Source of the DNA: Pithys albifrons albifrons
Lineage: Eukaryota; Chordata; Aves; Passeriformes; Thamnophilidae
Reading direction: 5' to 3'
DNA: 64,000 nucleotides
Assembly (NCBI RefSeq): GCF_047495875.1
Contig: NC_092459.1
Coordinates: 18,957,795-19,021,794, forward strand
Both the position numbers and the translations under genes were made by a program. The notes beneath the pieces are model-generated. The model was not told the origin of the DNA and did no database searches. It saw only the letters and a program-made list of their open reading frames with translations. Shown here one piece after another: positions 37,436 through 45,771 of the stretch. Within the stretch, counting starts at the first letter, position 1; each line of letters begins with the position of its first letter.

Positions 37436-39667
37436 TAGAATCATAGAATCAATTGGGTTAGAAAAGACCTCCAAGATCATCTAGTCCAACCCTTGGTCCA
37501 ACTCTCGTCCATTTACTAGATCATGGCACTCAGCGCCACGTCCAATCTGCGTTTAAAAACCTCCAGGGATGGTGAATCCACAACCTCTCTGGGCAGCCCA
37601 TTCCAATGCCTGATTACTCTCTCTGTAAAGAATTTTTTCTGATATCCAAATTAAATTTCCCCTGGCAGAGCTTGAGCCCATGCCCCCTTGTCCTATTGCT
37701 GAGTGCCTGGGAGAAGAGACCAACCCCCAATTGGCTAGAACTTCCCTTCAGGTAGTTCTAGACAGTGATGAGGTCACCTCTGAGCCTCCTCTTCTCCAGG
37801 CTAAACAACCCCAGCTCCCTCAGCCTCTCCCCACAGGGCTTGTGCTCCAGTCCCTTCACCAGCCTTGTTGCTCTTCTCTGGACCTACTCCAGCACCTCAA
37901 TATCCTTTCTGAACTGAGGGGCCCAGAACTGAACACAGTTCTCAAGGTGTGGCCTCACCAACGCAGAGTACAGGGGAAGGATCACTTCTCTGGTCCTGCT
38001 GGCCACGCTATTTTTGATACAGGCCAGGATCCCATTGGCCTTCTTGGCCACCTGGGCACAATGTTGGCTCATGTTGAGCTTCCTGTCAATTAGTACTCCA
38101 AGGTCCCTTTCTGCCTGGCTGCTCTCCAGCCACTCTGTGCCCAGCCTGTAGCGCTGCAGGGGGTTGTCGTGGCCAAAGTGCAGGACCCGGCACTTGGCCT
38201 TATTGAACTTCATCCCATTGGAATCAGCCCATCTCTCAAGTCTATCCAGATCCCTCTGCAGAGCCCTCCTGCCTTCCAGCAGATCGACACTCCCTCCCAG
38301 CTTGGTGTCATCAGCAAATTTGCTGATGATGGACTCAATCCCCTCATCTAAATCATCAATAAAGATGTTAAACAGGACGGGACCCAATACAGACCCCTGG
38401 GGAACACCACTGGTGACTGGCTGCCAGCTGGATGCAGCTCCATTCACCAGCACTCTCTGGGCCCGACCCTCCAGCCAGCTCTTAATCCAGGAGAGGGTAC
38501 TCTTGTCCAGGCCATGGGCTACCAGCTTTTCCAGGAGTATATTATGGGAGATAGTGTCAAAGGCCTTGCTGAAGTCCAGATAGACCACAACCACAGCCTT
38601 CCCCTCATCCACCAGGTGGGTCACCTGATCGTAGAAAGAGATCAGGTTGGTCAGACAGGACTTGCCCCTCCTAAACCCATGCTGGTCTAATCCCTTGTCC
38701 ACCCTGAAGGTGCTGTTTGATTGCACTCAGGATGAACTTCTCCATAACCCTGCCAGGCACGGAGGTCAGGCTGACAGGCCTGCAGTTGCCAGGGTCCTGC
38801 TTGCAGCCCTTTTTGTGGATTGGGGTGACATTGGCCAACCTCCAATCATCTGGGACCTCCCCAGAGAGCCAGGACTGTTGGTGGAAGATGATGGCGAGTG
38901 GTTTGGCAAGCTCTTCTGCCAGCTCCTTCATCACCCTGGGATGGATCCCATCTGGTCCCATAGACTTGTTAGGATCCAGCTGGCTCAGTAAGTCAGTAAC
39001 TATATCCTCCTGGAATACAGGAGGGCTATTCAGCTCCCTCTCCCTGTCTACAAGCTCAAGAGGCCAGTTGTCTTGAGGGCCACCTGTCTTACTGGTGAAA
39101 ACTGAGGCAAAGTAGGTGTTAAGCACCTCAGCCTTCTCCTCATCTTTGTTAACCATATTTCCCTCCAAGTCCAACAGAGAATGGAGGTTTTCCTTGCCCC
39201 TCCTTTTGTTATTAATGTATTTATAAAAGGACTTTTTGTTATCCCTAACTGAAATAGCCAAATTTACTTCAAATTCCACTTTTCTTTCCCTAATTTTTTC
39301 CTGCATGACCTAGCTCTATCTGTAAATTCTTCGTAAGTAGCCAGCCCTTTTTCCATAGTCTGTAAACTTTCTTTTTATCTCTGATTTCTTGCAGAATCTC
39401 CCTATTTAACCAAGCTGGCCGTCTTCCCCTCCGGCTGGCCTTTTGGCACACTGGGACAGCCTGTTGCTGTGCACTCAAAATTTCCTTCTTAAAACATGTC
39501 CATCCCTCCTGGACCCCCTTGCCTTTAAGGGTTGTTTCCCAGGGTATGCTCTGAATCAGTTTTTTGAATAGGTCAAAATCTGCTCTCCGCAAGTCCAAAG
39601 TAGAGGTTTTAATGGTGGCTCTCCTTACATCCCTGAGGACTGAAAATTCTATTATTTCATGGTCACT
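37436..39667 (-). mobile_element. 5'-truncated antisense CR1 LINE (2.2 kb) nested in an older CR1
   Basis: Read on the minus strand it runs from a truncated 5' end inside the endonuclease domain (SDHEII-like, near 39660) through the reverse-transcriptase domain and CR1 3' region to a terminus with two ATGATTCT-type octamers (37436-37452). It has lost ORF1 and most of the endonuclease, as most CR1 copies have. Its preservation is clearly better than that of the surrounding sense CR1, so it is the younger element. No obvious target-site duplication is seen, as is common for CR1. Confidence 0.92.
37884..39598 (-). pseudogene. Broken CR1 ORF2 (endonuclease end plus reverse transcriptase)
   Basis: Three overlapping minus-strand frames make up one ancestral CR1 ORF2. 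39290-39598 begins [14 protein letters not shown], downstream of the endonuclease. 38671-39306 covers the N-terminal RT region, with LDPNKSMGPDGIHP and TPIHKKG. 37884-38726 holds the RT core: motif [14 protein letters not shown], motif [15 protein letters not shown] and the catalytic FADDTKLGG, followed by the thumb region. Frame changes near 39295 and 38715 break the ORF, so this copy cannot make a functional enzyme, although all the key RT motifs are legible. The long + strand frames opposite (e.g. 38164-38583) are shadows. Confidence 0.9.
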
Positions 39668-40102
39668 AGAGCTGATGAAGGGTTTAGAGAGTGAGTCCTG
39701 TGAGGGGAAGCTGAGACAGCTGTGGTTGTTTAGCCTGGAGAAAAGGAGATTCAGGGGAGACCTTATTGGTCTCTATAACTGCCTGAAAGGAAGTTATAGA
39801 AACCAGCCTAGGAGATTATCTCTTCTCCCAGGCACCTAGCAATAGGACAAGAGGATATAGTCTTAAGTTACAGCAGGGGAGGTTTAGGTTGGACATTAGG
39901 AAGAATTTCTTCACAGAAAGGGTGATTAGACTTTGGAATGAACTGACCAGAGAGGTAATAGGGTCAATGTTCCTGGAGGTGTTTAATGAAAGACTGGACA
40001 TGGTACTCAGTGCCATGGTCTAGTTGATGGCGTGTTCAGTCATGGGTTGGACTCAGTGATCTCGGAAGTGTTTTCTAACATAATTGAAATTCTGATTCTT
40101 TG
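39668..40102 (+). mobile_element. Older sense CR1 fragment, right part with 3' end
   Basis: Continues the fragment cut at 37435: gagctgatgaagggtttagag, then gtttagcctggagaaaagg, gaccttattggtctctataac, a tagcaataggacaagagg-like segment, aagaatttcttcacagaaagg, and finally gggttggactcagtgatctc with a worn gattctt end near 40100. Joined to 37320-37435 it forms a CR1 3' end of about 550 bp. Confidence 0.85.
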
Positions 40103-40859
40103 TTTTGATCCTGAGTGAGCTATAAGATTTAAAAATATTTCACCCTCTAATTCTAGTATTTCAAGATGTCCTAAAAGTGAAACTATGTTGTTTAACTACC
40201 TTTTCACCAAATGACAAAAAAAATTGTCTTCTACAAAACATGCAATTCTTGCATAAATCATGGTGCAGTACTGTGCGTTGTAGTTCTAGCTTACAGCAAT
40301 ACTCATCATCTAGCCATGACAAGAGTCATCAGGCAACATGCCAGAAACCATCCTGGCTGTTCAACATCTGATCTCAGTGATGACAAAGCATAGCCTGAGT
40401 GCTCCGTAAAGTGATAGACTTCAAGTGAGTAGTGCAAGGTGCTGCCTCACAGACTGCAGTGGGTATGCCTCAAATTCCCAAGCACTGTATGCTGAAGTCA
40501 CCATGCTACTTCAGACACTATTCATGGTTCCATAAACTTTCCAAAAATTATATAAAGCAATGAAATGCAGGGCGAAAAAAGCAAAAAAAAAAATTAGCTG
40601 AGACTTGAAGAGGATTCTAGGAAGCAGTAAGAATTAGGATCTGGGCTGGTCAAGAATGAGACAGAGCTGTCCTTGGGGGTTCTGGGGTTGGAGGAAGGGG
40701 CAGCTTTCAGGTAAGAACAGCATGGCATGTGAGGTTTGGATACAGAAGTTTGCATTTTTGCAGACTACAAAAATGTGAAAAAGGGAGGCCATCATGCAAA
40801 TCTTAGAAATGCCTAGGGACTGCTTTTAAACTGCTGCCTCTTCTCTTATTCTTTTTCTT

Positions 40860-40876
40860 TTGTTGTTGTTGTTGTT
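40860..40876 (+). repeat. Short (GTT)n microsatellite
   Basis: Five and a half uninterrupted TGT/GTT units in intron sequence following a pyrimidine-rich stretch. Short and not obviously linked to any element. Confidence 0.7.
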
Positions 40877-42419
40877 GAAATAGGCAGCCTAACCTCTCTG
40901 CCATTCACTCTGTACCTGGGTGACATATTATCCCAGCTATGCTATCAGACAAGCTATCAGATATACTGTCCTAGATAAGCATATCATCCTGTAGCTCACT
41001 TTATGTGGTTATGATCCAGTATTTTTCCTCCCTGAACACACTCAGGCAATCTGCTGAGTGCTGAAAGTGCTCTTGCAAATTTAGCAATCTTCACTGAGAG
41101 TCCTAAAGCTTCACTTTTACAGTAGAGGTTCTCAAGAGCTGCAAGGTTACTACATGAATCTGTGATTTTCCCAAAAACCAAGCCTTTCTTTCAGCTAAGA
41201 TACTTCTCATTAAGTCTGAGACCTCTTCCTAGCTGCCCTGAACTTCCCCTGAAGCCAATGGAAAATGGAAAGTAACTCTTGTGGGCAAAAAACCTTTTAA
41301 AGGAGATCTCTCCCTAAAATCGTGTTCAGTTGGAAAACCAAATGGGAAGAGAGCTGGCATAGCAATTTAATTTTTGCTATTAGTCTCTCTCTCTCTTCCT
41401 CCTTTTCCATAATGTTGAATTTTAGAGTCACCTCCTTGATGCTGATGTGTATATTTGTTTAGTGGTTTTGGAGATGACCTGTCAAACTATCTCATTTGCA
41501 CACACTTGCCTTGTCCTTCTTCAGAGATCAGGTGAGATGTGAGATTATCTATGCTACTCGAAAGTATAAAAGAAAATTATTTTCTTTTGTCAAAGAAAAA
41601 GATCTTTGATGTTTTGGAAATTAAGGACAATTTTTTTTTCCTAAGATTTTAGATAGAGTGAATGTCATTTGAAAAGTCAACATTTGCCGAGGTCAGATGT
41701 TGACTGTTTTCTAGCATTGAGAGCAACTTACCCATGTATTTCTGGCATTTTGGTTCTGGATCATGTATATAGCAAGGTCATAATTTTCACCATGCATCTA
41801 CACATTTATCCTAGAAGACAACTTTGAGAATCTGTCTTAGAAAAAAAAAACTAATAGTTCCTTTTAGACAGGAAAATTTTGAAGTATTAATCAAATGAAT
41901 GTAAAATTGCTTTTACAGCCTAATGCATGTATCATTTCTTTTATTTTTTTTCTCCAGTTCTATGAATCAATTAATCTCCTCTGATAAATGAAAAATTATT
42001 TAACTGTCGGGTAATGTCCAAACTCATTCATCAGAACTCAACTACTTTTAAGTACTGTGGCTTCTTTCCCTAAGAAATTATTGCTGTAGAAATTGTTGAT
42101 TGTCTTTAATCATGGCAATACCTCACAAGGAATGAGAATGTGATTAATTAAATACTAGGTTGTTGAGCATTACTTGGCAAAGGAGATAGTTGCAAGGAAC
42201 CAGTTTATATGAATTATTTTTAAGTAGTTCATACAGTAATTAGTAATTAATAATTAATAATTTATAATTTAATTATAATCCTTCTATCTTTTCTTAATGT
42301 GGCTCATGCTTTAATGAAATCTCAAATGTCTCTTTCACAAACTGTTTATGAACTCAGAATCCCAGATTTTGCCCCTTGATGATGACAACTAAATAGAATA
42401 CTGACAATACAAGACAGAT

Positions 42420-42960
42420 TAAAGGTCTCTTCACCCTTGTGAGACCTCACCAGGAGTAGTATGTCCAGGTCAGGAGTCTTCAGTACAAGAAAGACATGGA
42501 CCTCTGAGAGTGGGTGCATGGGAAGCCACTAAGATGATCAGGGGGCTGCAGCACCTCTCCTATGATGAAAGGCTGAGAGGTTGTTCAGCCTAGACAAGGG
42601 AAGGCTCCGAAAAGACCTTGTGGCAACCTTCTAGTACCTAAAAGGAGCTTAAAAAGAAAAGAGAGAGCGATGTTTTTCATGGGCAAATAGTGATAGGACA
42701 GGGGGAAATCAGTTTTAAACTAAAGGAGGAGAGATTTAGATCAGAAGTCAGGAAGAAATTCTTTACTGAGGGGGTAGTGAGACACTGGAACAGGTTGATC
42801 AGAGAAGTTGTGAATCTCCCATCGCTCACAGCGTTCAAGGCCAAACTGGATGGAGTTTTGAGCAATGTGGTCTAGTGGGTGGCATCCCTGCCCATGGCAG
42901 GGGAATCAGAACTACATGATCTTTAAGGTTGCTCCAACAGAAGCCATTCTGTGATTCCAT
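42420..42960 (+). mobile_element. Sense CR1 LINE 3' fragment
   Basis: Sense-oriented CR1 3' region with its usual order: cccttgtgagacctcacc, a gcacctctcctatgatgaaag segment, gaggttgttcagcctagac, aggctccgaaaagacc, cttctagtacctaaaagg, gggcaaatagtgataggac, ggaagaaattctttactg, gacactggaacaggttg, and a terminus ccattctgtgattcc. About 540 bp with moderate divergence. The 62-codon frames on both strands here are by-products of this repeat. Confidence 0.88.
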
Positions 42961-43504
42961 GGCTAATTAAAGCATATGCAAAGAATCAGAATGGCACAAA
43001 GCAAGTGTCAGTCATCAGCCTGCTGTCTGTGGAGGAAAGGAAGTTCAGTTACATCCAGCAACTAAATGTAGATAACAAGGCTCTACACCACCTCACTTAA
43101 TCTGTTTGTCTTCATACCTATGGGAACAAAAAAAATGCTGCTACAGTTCTTGTTTTTATCACTTAAAACCAAATTAGACCCACTATCAGACAGCTATCTT
43201 AATCATAGAATCATGTTGACTGTAATGACTTAATTAACCTCTGAGCACATGACTGCAATAATCTCATTCATTTTCACTTCAGTTTTGGCACTTATGCATA
43301 GTTTCTACGTAATTCACCTCTGTCATGAGGTTACAAAGATATTCCATGGAAGGCACTGAATAAAGATAGGAAAAAATTGTGGGGTTTCTCCGAGGAAATT
43401 TCTTAAGAATTTGAAAAAATATCTGCCTCAAACAAAGATGAAAACAAAACCCTTCATTTTTTATGCTTCACCAGCTCTTGCTTTTCTCTAGACATGCTCC
43501 AGCA

Positions 43505-43715
43505 AAATTTATTAGGAAAAATTTGTTCACTGAAGGGATTATCAGCTATTGGAATGGGCTGCCCAGGGAAGGGGTTGAGTCACCATACCTGGAGGTATTT
43601 AAATGGCATGCAGATGTGGCACTTAGGGACACAGTTTAGTGGTGGACTTGGCTAACAGTTAACTGTTGAACTTAATGATCTTAGACGTGTTTTCCAAACT
43701 AAATGATTCTGTGAA
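43505..43715 (+). mobile_element. Sense CR1 LINE 3' fragment
   Basis: Begins with aaatttgttcactgaaggg and includes ggaatgggctgcccaggg, a cctggaggtatttaaatg segment, ggtggacttggctaacag, and the end tttccaaactaaatgattctgtg. About 210 bp, 5'-truncated. It lies 210 bp upstream of the tRNA/5S-like retroposon but does not overlap it. Confidence 0.85.
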
Positions 43716-43916
43716 CCCAAGACAGCCTGTCTTAGAGGAGCAACTAGCCCAGCCATTGGCAGATACAGTGAGGAAGTGAGGCTGTATCAGTGTTGCCACT
43801 GAGATGGGAGAACACATAGAAATGCTTGAGAACAGATCTCCCAAGTATGAGGTTGGAAGGGTCTCTAAATCCCATCTGCTCTTGCAGCTGATGATGTGAG
43901 GAAATATTGGATCATC

Positions 43917-43928
43917 ACATGTCAGACT
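43917..43928 (+). repeat. Target-site duplication, left copy
   Basis: ACATGTCAGACT, identical over 12 bases to 44291-44302. The two copies bracket the 362-bp retroposon exactly and define its ends. Confidence 0.93.
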
Positions 43929-43933
43929 AGGGC

Positions 43934-44006
43934 GGTCTCATGGTGTAAAGGAGAGCACTCTGGACTCTGAATCCCAAGGACCTGAGTTTGAGTCTCAGTG
44001 GGCACC
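43934..44006 (+). pseudogene. tRNA-Gln(CTG)-like head of a SINE
   Basis: Closely follows vertebrate tRNA-Gln: 5' GGTCTCATGGTGTAA, then GAGCACTCTGGACTCTGAA with a CTG anticodon in a CTCTGAA loop, and a T arm CTGAG-TTTGAGT-CTCAG. The anticodon stem (CTGGA/TCCCA) and acceptor stem are mismatched, there is an extra base before the T arm, and there is no T-run terminator directly after. So it is not a working tRNA gene but the Pol III promoter head of the retroposon at 43929-44290. Confidence 0.8.
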
Positions 44007-44033
44007 ATCCCCTGGCAGTTAAATGCCTCCCTG

Positions 44034-44105
44034 CCATCTGATCCCGTTAGGTCTTGATGCTCAGCAGGGTCAGCCCTGGTTAGTACCGGGAGATGTAGAC
44101 AGTCC
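44034..44105 (+). pseudogene. 5S-rRNA-like segment within the SINE
   Basis: Follows the internal control region of vertebrate 5S rRNA: catctgatcccgttagg corresponds to the gtctgatctcgg part, then ctcagcagggtcagccctgg and ttagtaccgggagatgtaga. Both the AGCAGGGTC and GGTTAGTAC landmarks are intact. The 5' third and 3' end of 5S are missing. It lies downstream of the tRNA-like head, within one unit bounded by the same target duplication. Confidence 0.72.
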
Positions 44106-44290
44106 CAAGGACTTCACTGTCACTGTCCAAGCTCACTCAGCTGTGGCAGATGGACCTTAGGACTTAAATGGTGTGGCCAGTTCTGCGCATGCTGTGCCTC
44201 ACCTAAAAAACCCACTGTGCAGGCTGGAAGGGCACACCCACATGGGGAGAGCCCTTCGCAAATCTTCGTTCGCAGTCTGCCCATATATAT

Positions 44291-44302
44291 ACATGTCAGA
44301 CT
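44291..44302 (+). repeat. Target-site duplication, right copy
   Basis: ACATGTCAGACT, identical to 43917-43928, immediately after the catatatat tail of the retroposon. With no mismatches in 12 bases, the insertion is probably not very old compared with the eroded CR1 copies nearby. Confidence 0.93.
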
Positions 44303-45623
44303 TCAAAGAGCATGGCCATACAGGGAGATGGATCTTTTCTAGTTAAAGCCATAATAAAATGTCTGAGATTTCTCCCTGAAATTCCTTGGTGATTGCATCC
44401 AGCCCAAACTCAGGTTTGCATCCTCTTAATGACGAAAGCTGAGTCCTTCCTCAAGCATCAGCCTATGGTCACACTCAGTGTTTGGTAAATACGGTCTGAG
44501 AAACAAGATCCTGGTTTGTGCCTCATCTTGCAGTAAGAGTTGAACATGTGGCTTTTTCATTCACTGAGTGGTCTGGTCCTTCCAGAGGGGAAACTTCATT
44601 CCCCAACAGCCCAAGCACACATCACAACCACTGCTGGACTGACCAACTCTGCCAGCTCAGCATGCAGTAATTGTATGGCCAATATTAAACATTCAACTAG
44701 CACAAATGTATTGTTCCCAGAAACTGGTTTTGTTAAAGCTACCTCTAAAGCATAAATTTTAAACCCATCCATTTACCACATGAAACCAAATATTTTCTGG
44801 GACATTAATTCATTTCTGCACTGATGTCTAGGGGAAAGTGTCACATGACTTCTAAAATCTGATTTTCAGAGTTCTGCCAATTCTGGTGTTCCATGTTTGC
44901 AACCTTACTTTTTTTTTTATTCAAAGCTAAGTACTGCATTTCTTAGGTTTGTTTAGCTTCCCAGAATGATAGATAAACAATACAATAAAATAAAACATGA
45001 AGACTAGCATCCCTTGGTGTGAAAACATACTGAAAGGGGCTCAATGTGGTGTTAAGTCTCAGTCCTCCAAACTGTGGAGGAGACGTGTTGCAAGAAAAAA
45101 AAAATTTAGAGCTTTGTGCACTTGGTCTGACTACGTTATTAATTTATTTTTTTAGCTGAACATGGAGTATTTTAATCTTTTGTAAAACTATATCAGTTCT
45201 TTGAAGATTAAAGGTCTCTTGATGCTTAACACCCTGATGAAAAACAGATGACAAGTAGAAGATTTTACCTGTGAAGAAAGATTTTTACTTACTTTGGTTT
45301 GTGCTTTAGCTCTGGTTCTTGTTCCTGTTGACCTAGACATTGTCTTTTTTTAAGTTCCATGTTAATAGTCAGGGGGATTGATGATGTTTATATACAGCAA
45401 AGACTTAAAATTTCATATTGTCTAGGTAGCAGAACTACAGACGGATTCTCTGTTTGTGCTGAGGCGTTTGACTACAACAGATCTATGATGCTTTATTTAG
45501 AGTGAGATTTGGACCCTGGGGACTGGGTTTGTGAGTCTCATACAAATTACTGTCTTTAGTGTCCTAATTGATTCCATCTGTAGTTTTACACCCTTTCCTT
45601 TTTTCTTCCTCTTTCCTTTGTAG

Positions 45624-45771
45624 TCAGAGCTACCTTCAAACTGCAAGTGACGTGCCTGGGGGTCACAACCTGGATCCCTCTGCAAACTACAATTCCCCAA
45701 AGTTTCGCTCAAGGAATCAGAGCTATATGAGAGCAGTGAGCACGCTCAGTCAGGCCAGCTGTGTTAGTCAG
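45624..45771 (+). CDS. DLGAP2: DLGAP2 internal coding exon 3 of 4 seen
   Basis: 148-nt exon following a long pyrimidine tract (ttcctctttcctttgtAG), with donor CAG/GTGGGA, which is weaker than the other donors here. It enters in phase 2 and leaves in phase 0. It encodes QSYLQTASDVPGGHNLDP, then ANYNSPKFRSRNQSYMRA and VSTLSQASCVSQ. It carries two guanylate-kinase-binding-type repeats: a degenerate one (N-Q-S-Y-L-Q-T-A, lacking the leading Arg) whose Asn codon is split by the preceding intron, and a canonical one, R-S-R-N-Q-S-Y-M-R-A. Reading past the donor gives a stop about 20 codons later. The ASCVSQ ending matches DLGAP2 rather than DLGAP1. Confidence 0.95.

Larger units (their letters stand above)
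43929..44290 (+). mobile_element. Composite SINE-like retroposon: tRNA-Gln-like head plus 5S-like segment
   Basis: A 362-bp insertion bounded by exact 12-bp direct repeats (43917-43928 and 44291-44302), as left by target-primed reverse transcription. It starts with a tRNA-Gln(CTG)-like head (about 43934-44006) carrying A-box-like TGGTGTAAAGG and B-box-like AGTTTGAGTCT. It is followed by a 5S-rRNA-like stretch (about 44034-44105) with ctcagcagggtcagccctgg and ttagtaccgggaga. The remainder (44106-44270) is unrecognised, and the end is an AT-dinucleotide-like tail (catatatat). It has no poly-A and no CR1-like 3' end, which argues against CR1 as its partner. I cannot name the family. Partners of the RTE type, which leave target duplications and microsatellite tails, are one possibility (inference). 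Confidence 0.8.
27792..45623 (+). other. DLGAP2: DLGAP2 intron, about 17.8 kb, phase 2
   Basis: Bounded by GTAAGC (27792) and a strong pyrimidine tract ending ttcctttgtAG (45623). It holds the sense solo LTR (31948-32536), the nested CR1 complex (37320-40102), CR1 fragments at 42420-42960 and 43505-43715, and the tRNA/5S-like retroposon (43929-44290). In 27792-31947, 32537-37319, 40103-42419 and 44303-45623 I recognise nothing except a short (GTT)n run near 40860. Confidence 0.9.

Noticed and set aside
37680..39076. Plus-strand frames of 114-139 codons (e.g. 37680-38093, 38164-38583, 38647-38991, 38717-39076)
   Set aside because: They lie opposite the CR1 reverse-transcriptase frames on the minus strand, which carry the real motifs; these are shadows.
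43934..44006. Functional tRNA-Gln gene
   Set aside because: Stem mismatches, an extra base before the T arm, no immediate Pol III terminator, and a position inside a retroposon with target duplications.
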